Assembly (NCBI GenBank): GCA_945860545.1
Contig: CAMAQM010000014.1
Coordinates: forward strand, 1-46,267
Reading direction: 5' to 3'
Source: Bifidobacterium breve
GTDB lineage: Bacteria > Actinomycetota > Acidimicrobiia > Acidimicrobiales > Acidimicrobilacustridaceae
Length of the DNA: 46,267 nt
This document shows, in pieces, positions 7,592-15,580 of the stretch. Below the pieces are notes generated by a model, which was not told the origin of the DNA, did not search any database, and worked only from the letters and a program-made list of their open reading frames with translations. Every line of letters begins with the position of its first letter. Position 1 is the stretch's first letter. The position numbers were made by a program, and so were the translations under genes.

Positions 7592-8365
7592 ATGACCACC
7601 ACCGAGTCGACCACCGGGCCAGCGGCCGACCCTCAGCCGCCCGTCCTCGCCGCACGGGCGTTCGACGCCGTGAAGGTGTACGGCACCGGCGACACCGAGG
7701 TGCGCGCCCTCGACGGGGTGACGTGCGGGTTCGAACAGGCCCGGTTCACCGCCATCATGGGCCCGTCGGGTTCGGGCAAGTCCACACTGATGCACTGCGT
7801 TGCCGGACTCGACTCGTTGACGTCTGGCTCGGTGTACCTCGGGGACACCGAACTCACCTCACTGCGTGAACGCGAACTCACCGAGTTGCGACGCGACCGC
7901 ATCGGGTTCGTGTTCCAGGCGTTCAACCTCGTACCCACCCTCACCGCCGCCGAGAACATCTCCCTCCCGATGGACCTCGCCGGGCGCAAACCGGACAAGG
8001 GATGGATGGACGAGGTAGTCCAGACGGTTGGGCTCGCTGACCGCCTTGGCCACCGGCCCTCGGAACTCTCCGGCGGCCAGCAGCAGCGCGTGGCGGTGGC
8101 CCGCGCACTCGCCTCACAACCCGAGATCATCTTCGCCGACGAACCAACCGGCAACCTTGACTCGCGCGCTGGAGCGGAGATCCTCGGGTTCATGCGTCGC
8201 GCCGTCGACGAACTCGGCCAGACGATCGTGATGGTCACCCACGACCCCATCGCGGCGGGGTACGCGAACCGGGCGTTGTTCCTCGCTGACGGAAAGATCG
8301 TGGACGAGATGGCTGCCCCCAACGCGGAGAGGGTCCTCGACCGGATGAAGCGCTTCGGCGACTGA
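7592..8365 (+). CDS. ABC transporter ATPase, MacB/LolD type
   Basis: 257 aa. Walker A GPSGSGKST (57-65), Q-loop VFQAFNL, signature LSGGQQQR (159-166), Walker B IIFADEP (179-185) and an H-loop in VTHDP. The DEPTGNLD sequence marks the MacB/LolD/FtsE group, which powers mechanotransmission-type permeases rather than classical import. The next gene, 28 bp downstream, is such a permease. The ATG at 7592 was chosen because homology starts shortly after it; AGGAAG lies 13 nt upstream. It is the only ATPase near the two large permeases and probably serves both. Confidence 0.93.
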   Translation: MTTTESTTGPAADPQPPVLAARAFDAVKVYGTGDTEVRALDGVTCGFEQARFTAIMGPSGSGKSTLMHCVAGLDSLTSGSVYLGDTELTSLRERELTELRRDRIGFVFQAFNLVPTLTAAENISLPMDLAGRKPDKGWMDEVVQTVGLADRLGHRPSELSGGQQQRVAVARALASQPEIIFADEPTGNLDSRAGAEILGFMRRAVDELGQTIVMVTHDPIAAGYANRALFLADGKIVDEMAAPNAERVLDRMKRFGD

Positions 8366-8393
8366 TCGACCCCACCGCCGAAACGTTGTCTCC

Positions 8394-10967
8394 ATGCTGA
8401 CCGCAACCCTGCGAAGCCTCGTCGCCCACAAGGCCAGACTGGCCATGACCGGCCTCGCCGTGGTGCTCGGCGTTGCCCTCATGTCAGGCACGCTCGTGCT
8501 CACCGACACCGTCGGGCGGACCTTCGACAGCCTGTTCGCCAGTGCCTACGCCGGCACCGACGCCGTGGTGCGATCCACCGACGTGGTGAAGTCACCCTTC
8601 GGCCAGGATCAGCGGGCACCCATCCCCGCCGACACGCTCGCCACCATCACCGCCACACCGGGGGTGGCCGAGGCGGAACCGACCGTGACCGGATTCGCCC
8701 AGATCGTCGCCCCAGACGGTGAACCCGTCGGCAACCCCGCCGGTGGGGCGCCCAGCATCGGCGGCAACTGGGGGCTCGTCGCCGGCCTGAACCCGTTCAC
8801 CATCACCGACGGCGCCCCACCCGCCAACGCCGAGGACGTCGTCGTCGACCGGGCCTCGGCGACCACGGGCGGGTTCGGCGTCGGGGACACGGTCACCCTG
8901 CTCACCGCACGCGCCCCACGCACCTTCACGGTGAGCGGTCTGGCCGCCTTCGGTGAGGTGGACAGCCCCGGTGGGGCGAGTGTGGCCCTCGTGACCCTCG
9001 ACGTCGCCGAGGATCTGTTCACCACGCCGGGCACCGTGAATGAGATCGGGGTGGTCGCCACCAGCGGCACCAGTGAGGAACAGGTGGTCGAGGCCCTGTC
9101 GGCCCAGCTGCCCGACGGCATCGAGGCGGTCACCGCTGCGCAGCGCACGGCCGAGGACCAGAGCGCTCTCGGCCAGGCCCTCGGGTTCTTCAACACGTTC
9201 CTGTTGGTGTTCGCCGTCATCGCACTCGTGGTGGGGGCGTTCATCATCTACAACACCTTCTCCATCGTGTTGGCCCAACGCATGCGTGAACTCGCCTTGT
9301 TGCGCGCCGTGGGGGCGAGTCGACGGCAGGTGACCCTGTCGGTGCTCGGCGAGGCGCTCGCCGTGGGGCTACTCGCCTCGGTCATCGGCCTCGGCCTCGG
9401 TGCGCTGACCGCCATTGGGTTGCGGGGACTCCTGGGCGCAGCCGGCATCGACATTCCGTCGACGTCCATCGTCGTGAGCCCCACAACGGCGGCGATCGCC
9501 ATCGGGGTGGGCACCCTCATCACCCTGGCCGCCGCGGTGTTCCCCGCCTTGCGGGCCTCCCGCGTGCCGCCAATCGCTGCCCTGCGCACCGTGGCCGTGG
9601 AACCGAAACCGCCGGTGATCCGCATCGTGATCGGTATCGGGGTGGTGGCCCTTGGTGTCGTGAACCTCGTGGGCGGATTGACCCAGGGTGGCGACGCCGC
9701 GCTGGCGGGGGTGGGCGGCGGGGCGCTGTTCATCTTCATCGGGGTGGCCATTCTCGGACCCGCCTTCGCCCGGCCCGTGGTGCGCCTGTTGGCCTGGCCT
9801 CTCCCCCGGCTGCGCGGCATCACCGGCACCCTCGCCCGGGAGAACGCCTCACGCAACCCGAGGCGAACCTCCACGACCGCAGCAGCACTCATGATCGGCG
9901 TGGCCCTCGTCGGGTTCATCGCCATCTTCGCCGCCTCGGCCAAGGCGTCCATCGACCAGATCATCGACGAGTCGTTCAGTGGGGACCTCATCATCGATTC
10001 CGGCCAGTTCGTCAACGGTGGGATCAGCACCGACCTCGCCGACGCCGTGCGCGTCACCCCGGGGGTGGCGGCGTCAACGGGGGTGCGGTTCCTCACCGCC
10101 AACCTCGACCTGCCTGAGACCTCGACCCCCGCAGGCCCCACAGGCGACGCTGCGTTCGTCCTCGGCGCGGACACCACCGCCCTCAGCGAAATCACCGACC
10201 CCCAACTCACCTCGGGCCGGGTGAGCGGGCTCGAACTCGACGAGGTGGCCGTGGCCACCACGATCGCCGAAAGCGCCGGGCTCGCCGTCGGGGATGCCGT
10301 CACCGCCCGGTTCCCCACCGGTGAGCGCACCCTCACCGTCACCGGCACCTTCGACAACCGGGCCTTGCTCGGTGACTGGATGGTGGACCTCGCCACCGCC
10401 GACGCCGCCACCGTCGACCGACTCGACGTGCAGGTGTGGGTCAAGGTGACCGACGACGCGTCGGTGATCACCGTGCAGGACGAACTGAAGGTCGTCGCCG
10501 AACCGTGGCCCACCGCTCAGGTGCTCGACCTCACCGAGTTCAAGGCCAGCCAAGCCGAACAGTTCGACCAGTTGCTGAACCTGGTCTACGCCTTGTTGGG
10601 CCTCGCTGTGGTGATCGCGCTGGTCGGTATCGCCAACACGCTGGCGCTGTCGGTGTACGAACGCACCCGCGAGATGGGGCTGATGCGAGCCGTCGGCATG
10701 GACCGTCGCCAGTTGCGGGCGGTGGTGCGGTGGGAGTCGGTGGTGATTGCCGTGTTCGGCACCCTGCTCGGTCTCCTCATCGGGTTGTTCTTCGGTTGGG
10801 TCATGGTGCTCGCCCTGTCCGAACAAGGCCTCGGCGTCCTGTCGATCCCGGTGGGGACCCTTGCGGTGGTGATGGTGCTGTCCGGCCTCGCCGGGGTCGT
10901 CGCCGCGCTGCTTCCCGCCCGGCGGGCGGGGAGACTCAACGTGCTCACCGCCATCGGCAGCGAGTGA
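8394..10967 (+). CDS. FtsX-like ABC permease (large two-domain type), copy 1
   Basis: 857 aa. One N-terminal helix (about 17-37) leads to an extracytoplasmic MacB-core-like domain, then a first FtsX domain (about 262-400), further helices, a second periplasmic domain, and a second FtsX domain at the C-terminus (about 725-857). Each FtsX unit carries the typical cytoplasmic loop: RMRELALLRAVGASRRQ and RTREMGLMRAVGMDRRQ. Such proteins move lipids, peptides or lipoproteins, or transmit force. It is paralogous to the 861-aa permease at 11707 along its whole length. The substrate is unknown. Confidence 0.9.
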   Translation: MLTATLRSLVAHKARLAMTGLAVVLGVALMSGTLVLTDTVGRTFDSLFASAYAGTDAVVRSTDVVKSPFGQDQRAPIPADTLATITATPGVAEAEPTVTGFAQIVAPDGEPVGNPAGGAPSIGGNWGLVAGLNPFTITDGAPPANAEDVVVDRASATTGGFGVGDTVTLLTARAPRTFTVSGLAAFGEVDSPGGASVALVTLDVAEDLFTTPGTVNEIGVVATSGTSEEQVVEALSAQLPDGIEAVTAAQRTAEDQSALGQALGFFNTFLLVFAVIALVVGAFIIYNTFSIVLAQRMRELALLRAVGASRRQVTLSVLGEALAVGLLASVIGLGLGALTAIGLRGLLGAAGIDIPSTSIVVSPTTAAIAIGVGTLITLAAAVFPALRASRVPPIAALRTVAVEPKPPVIRIVIGIGVVALGVVNLVGGLTQGGDAALAGVGGGALFIFIGVAILGPAFARPVVRLLAWPLPRLRGITGTLARENASRNPRRTSTTAAALMIGVALVGFIAIFAASAKASIDQIIDESFSGDLIIDSGQFVNGGISTDLADAVRVTPGVAASTGVRFLTANLDLPETSTPAGPTGDAAFVLGADTTALSEITDPQLTSGRVSGLELDEVAVATTIAESAGLAVGDAVTARFPTGERTLTVTGTFDNRALLGDWMVDLATADAATVDRLDVQVWVKVTDDASVITVQDELKVVAEPWPTAQVLDLTEFKASQAEQFDQLLNLVYALLGLAVVIALVGIANTLALSVYERTREMGLMRAVGMDRRQLRAVVRWESVVIAVFGTLLGLLIGLFFGWVMVLALSEQGLGVLSIPVGTLAVVMVLSGLAGVVAALLPARRAGRLNVLTAIGSE

Positions 10968-11004
10968 CCGGGTCGGGCGCTGCGGCGCGACAGACTGTTG
11001 CCAC

Positions 11005-11637
11005 ATGAACGACGTCGACGGGCAGGCTGGGGTGCGTGGGCGCTACGTCATCGTCGAGGGCGGTGAAGGTGTGGGCAAGACCACGCAGGTCGTCGCCCTC
11101 GCCCAACGTCTCTCCGAGGCGGGCATCGACTGCGAGGTGGTTCGCGAACCCGGTGGCGACCCGTTCGCCGAGGCGGGACGCGAACTGCTGCTTGGGGAGC
11201 TCGAACGCACCGCTCCCGCCGAGGTGCTCGCCTTCAACGCCCTGCGGGCGCAACTGCTCATCGCCGTCATCGAACCGCTGTTGGCGACGGGAACCTGGGT
11301 GCTGTCGGACCGCGGGCGGTTGTCGACCATTGCGTACCAGGGTCACGGCGCAGGTGCCGATCTGGCATGGACCCGAGAGATCTGCGCCATGACGGTGGCG
11401 CTGTGCCCACCCGACGTCGAGGTGGTGTTGGACCTCGACCCGGTGGTGGCCGCCGAGCGGCGCACCATGCGCGGCGACGACGACCGTTTCGAACGGATGG
11501 ATCTGGCGTTCCACCAGCGGGTTGCCGAGGCGTACCGGGCCGAGGCGGCCCTCGCCGGAATCGAGGTGGTCGACGCCGAGGGCACCCCAGCGGAAATCAC
11601 CGACCGCCTGTGGCGGGTGGTGTCACCACTGCTGTAG
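11005..11637 (+). CDS. tmk: Thymidylate kinase
   Basis: 210 aa, the standard length. It phosphorylates dTMP to dTDP. P-loop GGEGVGKTT (19-27), substrate motif REPGG (47-51), the DR-x-x-x-S-x-x-AYQG element (SDRGRLSTIAYQG) and a LID with ERRTMRGDDDRFER are all present. The P-loop lacks a basic residue after the Glu and the LID is arginine-rich, as in the E. coli-like class. The gene stands between two paralogous ABC permeases, an odd place for an essential nucleotide kinase. A GACTGT box 6 nt before the ATG suggests its own leaderless promoter. Confidence 0.93.
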   Translation: MNDVDGQAGVRGRYVIVEGGEGVGKTTQVVALAQRLSEAGIDCEVVREPGGDPFAEAGRELLLGELERTAPAEVLAFNALRAQLLIAVIEPLLATGTWVLSDRGRLSTIAYQGHGAGADLAWTREICAMTVALCPPDVEVVLDLDPVVAAERRTMRGDDDRFERMDLAFHQRVAEAYRAEAALAGIEVVDAEGTPAEITDRLWRVVSPLL

Positions 11638-11693
11638 CCGCGCTGCGACCCTGACGGTCGGTGCGCAGGGGTGGGGAACGCTCGACGGTGGCC

Positions 11694-11699
11694 TAGCCT
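11694..11699 (+). promoter_or_regulatory. Putative -10 (TAGCCT), leaderless start of permease 2
   Basis: TAGCCT ends 7 nt before the ATG at 11707, and no ribosome-binding site is visible. The spacing equals a normal -10 to +1 distance, so transcription would begin at or next to the start codon. Confidence 0.45.
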
Positions 11700-11706
11700 G
11701 ACCGCC

Positions 11707-14292
11707 ATGCTCACGGTCACGGTGCGCGGCCTGCGCTCCCACCTCCTGCGTCTCGGGGCCACCGCCCTCGCGGTGCTCCTCGGGGTCAGTTTCATGGTCG
11801 GCACCCGAGTGCTCGGTGACACGGTCAAGGCCGGGTTCGACGAAGCCTTCGCCGACGTGAACGCCGGCATTGACGCCGTGGTGCGGTCCTCGCTCGAGGT
11901 GCCGACCCCTTTCGGTGACGAGCGGGTCCGCATTGACGCCTCGGTGATCGACGACCTCGCCGGGAACCCGGCGGTGTCCGCCGCCGACGGTCAGGTTCGC
12001 CGACCACTGCGTCTCATCGGCAGCGACGGGGAACCCGTCGGCAACCCCCAGGCCGGCCCACCGACGTTCGGTCTCAACTGGGTTGCATCACCGGAGTTGA
12101 ACAACTGGGAGCTCGTGGAGGGTGCCGCCCCGTCCACGGGCACCATGGTGGTGGATCGCCGCACCGCCACCGACAACACCATCACCCCCGGTGACCGACT
12201 TCGGGTCAACGTTCCCACCGGTGTCGAAGAGTTCACGGTTTCGGGGATCGCCACGTTCGGTGAGATCGACAACTTCGCCGGAGCCCCCGCCCTGCTGTTC
12301 ACCACCGCCGAGGCGCAACGACTCCTGGGTGAGCCCGGCCAGTTCGACTGGATCACGGTGGCGGCGGCGGACGGCGTCACCCAACAGCAACTCGTCGACG
12401 CCCTCACCCCCAGCCTCCCCGAGGGCGTCGAGGCGGTGACTGGCGTGGCGTTCAGCGACGAGAGCGCCGGGCCTTTCCGGGAGTTCATCGACCAGTTCAC
12501 GTCGTTCATCACCGCCTTCGGGGTGATCGCGCTGTTCGTCGGCGGGTTCATCATCTTCAACACGTTCGCCGTGCTCGTCGCCCAACGGATGCGCGAGCTC
12601 GCCCTGCTGCGCGCCGTCGGCGCCAGCCGACGCCAGGTGCTCGCATCCGTGCTCGGGGAAGCGATGCTCATCGGGGTGATCGCCTCCGCTCTCGGGGCGG
12701 TGGCCGGGGTCGGGCTGGCCACCGGGTTGCGACAGTTGCTGGTGGCGTTCGGTCTCGAACTGCCGCCGCGGCCTCTCGCCCTCGAACCGATGGCCTTCAT
12801 CCTTCCGCTCGTGCTCGGGGTGGGTGTGACGTTGTTGAGCGCCCTGTTGCCGGCGTTGCGTGCCGCCCGGGTGGCACCGGTTGAGGCCATGGGGGCAGCG
12901 GCGGTGGATACGTCAGCGCGTTCACGGGTCCGCATCGCCGTGGGTCTGGTCGCCGCAGTGGGGGCCGGAGCCCTCGTCATCGTCGGTCGGGCGGCCGAGG
13001 GGGAACGGGCGTTCCAGATGATCGGCGCCGGACTGGTACTCACGTTCGTGGCCGTCACGGCGCTGGGACCGGTGTACCTGCGTCCCCTCGCCGGCGTGAT
13101 CGGGGCACCGTTGCGGGCGATCACGGGCATCACCGGTCGGCTCGCCACCGAGAACGCCCAGCGCAACCCGGCGCGCACCTCGTCGACCACCGCTGCGCTC
13201 ACGATCGGGGTGGGTCTCGTCACGGTGATCGCCATTGCGGCGTCGTCGGCGTCGGCGTCGGTGGCGTCGGCCACCGAGGAGGCGTTCACCAGCGACCTCA
13301 TCATCGCTCCGGACTCCTTCCTCGGTCTCAGCCCCGACGTCGCCACCCGAGTTGACGCCCTCGACGAGGTGGACGTGGCCACCGGCCTGCGTTTCGGGTT
13401 CTCCGGCGTGCGGGTGCCCGAGGGGTCGGCCGCCGACCAGGGAGGCGGTCTCAACACCGAGAGCGTCGTCGGCATCGATCTGGCCCGCATCGGGGGACTC
13501 ATCGACTTCGAGGTCTCCTCGGGATCGCTCGACAACCTCGGGGACGGCAAGATCGCCGTGACCGACACCGACGCCGAGGAGTTCGGCGTCGGGCTGGGAG
13601 ACACCCTCGACGTGCAGTTCCCCCTCGGGCTCCGGACATTTGAGGTGGTGGCCATCTACGGGGCGTCGCCGCTCCAACGCGGTGCGGGGCTCCTCGTCGA
13701 TCAGGCCACCTTCGACGCCAGCGTGCCCGAGGCCACACGGGTCGACCAGCTGGTACTCGTCAACTTCGCCCCCGGCGTCGACGCGTTCGACGGGCGGGCA
13801 GCCGTCGAGGCTGCGGTGGCGGACTTCCCGACCGCGGAGGTGCAGGACCTCAACGACCTCACCGCCAGCCGCGCCGCCCAGGTCGACCAGAGTGTGGCCC
13901 TGCTCTACGCACTGCTCGCACTGTCGCTGCTCATTGCGCTCATCGGCGTCGTGAACACCCTGTTGCTGAGCGTCTACGAGCGCACCCGCGAACTCGGGTT
14001 GCTTCGGGCGGTGGGCACGATGCGTCGGCAGGTGTCGGCCATGGTGGTGCAGGAGTCGATCGTGATCGCCGTGGTTGGCACGCTCATCGGTCTCGCCATC
14101 GGCCTCGGGTTCGGTCTCGCCCTCTTTGACGTCCTCACCCGGGCCCAACCGACGTTCAGTGTCCTGTCGATCCCGGTGTCGAACCTGGTGGTGATCGTGG
14201 TGGCGGGATCGGTGGCGGGTGTGCTGGCCGGGTTGTACCCGGCGTGGCGGGCGGGACGCCTCGTGATCCTCAACGCCATCGCCACCGACTAG
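11707..14292 (+). CDS. FtsX-like ABC permease (large two-domain type), copy 2
   Basis: 861 aa from the ATG at 11707; an earlier in-frame ATG at 11671 adds 12 residues without homology. The architecture matches copy 1: N-terminal helix, periplasmic domain, FtsX domain with RMRELALLRAVGASRRQ, middle helices, second periplasmic domain, and C-terminal FtsX domain with RTRELGLLRAVGTMRRQ. The shared segments SDGEPVGNPQAG versus PDGEPVGNPAGG show that the soluble domains are homologous too. The pair presumably arose by duplication and may form a heterodimer with the ATPase at 7592. No second ATPase is present. Confidence 0.9.
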   Translation: MLTVTVRGLRSHLLRLGATALAVLLGVSFMVGTRVLGDTVKAGFDEAFADVNAGIDAVVRSSLEVPTPFGDERVRIDASVIDDLAGNPAVSAADGQVRRPLRLIGSDGEPVGNPQAGPPTFGLNWVASPELNNWELVEGAAPSTGTMVVDRRTATDNTITPGDRLRVNVPTGVEEFTVSGIATFGEIDNFAGAPALLFTTAEAQRLLGEPGQFDWITVAAADGVTQQQLVDALTPSLPEGVEAVTGVAFSDESAGPFREFIDQFTSFITAFGVIALFVGGFIIFNTFAVLVAQRMRELALLRAVGASRRQVLASVLGEAMLIGVIASALGAVAGVGLATGLRQLLVAFGLELPPRPLALEPMAFILPLVLGVGVTLLSALLPALRAARVAPVEAMGAAAVDTSARSRVRIAVGLVAAVGAGALVIVGRAAEGERAFQMIGAGLVLTFVAVTALGPVYLRPLAGVIGAPLRAITGITGRLATENAQRNPARTSSTTAALTIGVGLVTVIAIAASSASASVASATEEAFTSDLIIAPDSFLGLSPDVATRVDALDEVDVATGLRFGFSGVRVPEGSAADQGGGLNTESVVGIDLARIGGLIDFEVSSGSLDNLGDGKIAVTDTDAEEFGVGLGDTLDVQFPLGLRTFEVVAIYGASPLQRGAGLLVDQATFDASVPEATRVDQLVLVNFAPGVDAFDGRAAVEAAVADFPTAEVQDLNDLTASRAAQVDQSVALLYALLALSLLIALIGVVNTLLLSVYERTRELGLLRAVGTMRRQVSAMVVQESIVIAVVGTLIGLAIGLGFGLALFDVLTRAQPTFSVLSIPVSNLVVIVVAGSVAGVLAGLYPAWRAGRLVILNAIATD

Positions 14293-14333
14293 ACCCCGAC
14301 ACCCAACGTCGCCCACCTGCGAGGAGAACCACG

Positions 14334-14729
14334 ATGGCTCTTGACCCACGGAACCTGCCCAGCGAAGTCACGACGTTCCTCACCGAACGGCACCTGGCCA
14401 CGTTGACGACCCTGCGGTCCGACAACACACCGCACGTCGTGGCGGTGGGGTTCACCTGGGACCCCGATGAGCAGTTGGTGCGGGTCATCACGTTCGCCCC
14501 GTCGCGCAAGGCCCGCAACGTGGCGGAACGACCCGGGAGCGCCGCAGCGGTGTGTCAGGTGGACGGCGGGAGGTGGCTCACCCTTGAGGGTCGGGCCACG
14601 GTGACCGACGACCCCGGCCGGGTGGCCGAGGCGGTGCGTCGTTACGCCGGGCGGTACAGCGAACCCAAACAGCGCACCGACCGGGTGGTGATCGAGATCG
14701 CCGTCGATCGGATCATGGGTCGCGGCTGA
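14334..14729 (+). CDS. PPOX-class flavin/F420-dependent oxidoreductase
   Basis: 131 aa split beta-barrel protein of the pyridoxamine-phosphate-oxidase-like superfamily. Recognisable features are the N-terminal LPSEVTTFLTERHLATLTT, HVVAVGFTWD, ITFAPSRKARNV and VDGGRWLTLEGRA. Short actinobacterial members of this type commonly use F420H2, which I infer but cannot see. The ATG at 14334 has an excellent GAGGAG site 6 nt upstream and lies 41 bp after permease 2. The physiological substrate is unknown. Confidence 0.82.
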   Translation: MALDPRNLPSEVTTFLTERHLATLTTLRSDNTPHVVAVGFTWDPDEQLVRVITFAPSRKARNVAERPGSAAAVCQVDGGRWLTLEGRATVTDDPGRVAEAVRRYAGRYSEPKQRTDRVVIEIAVDRIMGRG

Positions 14730-14755
14730 CCGGGGAACTCGCCGGGGAAGCCCTC

Positions 14756-14761
14756 TAGACT
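14756..14761 (+). promoter_or_regulatory. Putative -10 (TAGACT), leaderless start of the DtxR-family gene
   Basis: TAGACT is followed by exactly 6 nt and the ATG at 14768. No Shine-Dalgarno element lies in between. This supports a leaderless mRNA for the metalloregulator. Confidence 0.5.
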
Positions 14762-14767
14762 TCGGGC

Positions 14768-15442
14768 ATGGCGACGTGGACAACTCCCGAGTGGCATCCC
14801 GCCTTTGAGGAGTACTGCGAGACGATCTTCGAGTTGCGCGAGGACGACGTCGCAGTGATCCAGGCCCGTATCGCCGAACGCCTCGAGGTGTCCCGACCGG
14901 CCGTGTCGGAGATGATCCGTCGCCTTGAAGGTGAGGGGCTGGTGTCGGTGGACTCGGGTCGCATCGACCTTACCGACACGGGCCGTGAACTCGCCGAGCG
15001 GGTCGTGCGGCGTCACCGTCTGGCCGAACGGCTCCTCACCGACGTGTTGGGTCTGTCGTGGGCCCAAGCCCATGTCGAGGCGGGCAAGTGGGAGCACGTG
15101 ATCTCCGAGCAGGTCGAATCGGCCATGGTGCGACTGTTGGGCGAGCCCACCACCTGTCCGCACGGCAACCCGATTCCGGGTTCGGGGTATGAGGCGCCCG
15201 ATGCGGTCACGCTCGATGCGGTCACCACCGGTGGTCGTTTCACCGTGTCGCGCATCCCCGAGGAGCTCGAGTTCGCTCCGGGCATGCTCGCCTTCCTCGA
15301 GGAGTCTTCGCTGCGACCAGGTGTTCCGGGCGTGGTGACCGCAGCGAGCCCCGACGGCACGCTGACCGTCGAGGTCGCCGGCCGCCACGTCGGGGTGGGG
15401 GCGTTCGCCGCCTCGCGCATCCTCGTCACCCTCGCCGCCTGA
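14768..15442 (+). CDS. DtxR/IdeR-family metal-dependent transcriptional regulator
   Basis: 224 aa with all three DtxR parts: winged helix (ARIAERLEVSRPAVSEMI, about 33-50), dimerisation/metal domain (RRHRLAERLLTDVLGL to EHVISEQVE), and a C-terminal SH3-like domain. It aligns closely with mycobacterial IdeR as I recall it. H83, E87 and H102 match the ancillary site, and E109 and H110 match the primary site. The primary-site cysteine (IdeR C102) is glycine here (G106 in EAGKWEH). A CPHGNPIPG motif at 130-138 adds a Cys and a His not found in IdeR. It directly precedes an iron ABC transporter with an iron box, its likely target. Confidence 0.92.
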   Translation: MATWTTPEWHPAFEEYCETIFELREDDVAVIQARIAERLEVSRPAVSEMIRRLEGEGLVSVDSGRIDLTDTGRELAERVVRRHRLAERLLTDVLGLSWAQAHVEAGKWEHVISEQVESAMVRLLGEPTTCPHGNPIPGSGYEAPDAVTLDAVTTGGRFTVSRIPEELEFAPGMLAFLEESSLRPGVPGVVTAASPDGTLTVEVAGRHVGVGAFAASRILVTLAA

Positions 15443-15484
15443 AACCTCCCGCTGCCACGAGGGCGTCGCCCCTGAGGCCGGTTC

Positions 15485-15497
15485 GCCGTCCGACGGC
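15485..15497. repeat. 13-bp palindrome abutting the iron-transporter -35
   Basis: GCCGTC (15485-15490), C, GACGGC (15492-15497) is perfectly symmetric and ends one base before the TTGACA at 15498. It may be an activator site or a chance GC-rich palindrome. The single-base loop makes a hairpin unlikely. Confidence 0.3.
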
Positions 15498-15526
15498 TTG
15501 ACATCGCCGTACCATGCATGTTTAGT
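15498..15526 (+). promoter_or_regulatory. Promoter of the iron-binding-protein gene (TTGACA / TTTAGT)
   Basis: A consensus -35 TTGACA (15498-15503) lies 17 bp from TTTAGT (15521-15526); the shifted reading TAGTCT (15523-15528) is an alternative -10. The predicted start is near 15533, just upstream of the iron box. It is the best sigma-70-like promoter in the window. Confidence 0.6.
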
Positions 15527-15542
15527 CTTGGCTCCCAGTAAG

Positions 15543-15560
15543 TGTTAGGTGGCCCTAACA
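15543..15560. promoter_or_regulatory. Iron box (DtxR/IdeR operator)
   Basis: TGTTAGG (15543-15549), TGGC, CCTAACA (15554-15560) is a perfect 7-bp inverted repeat. It shares the TTAGG and CCTAA half-sites with the known IdeR/DtxR box TTAGGTTAGGCTAACCTAA. It lies between the predicted transcription start and the GAGGAG ribosome-binding site, so a bound regulator would block transcription in iron-replete cells. Confidence 0.75.
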
Positions 15561-15580
15561 TCTGACTCTCGAGGAGAACC

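Noticed and set aside
11638-11693. Terminator hairpin after tmk (CTGCG/CGCAG)
   Set aside because: The arms pair only with a large bulge, and no T-tract follows.
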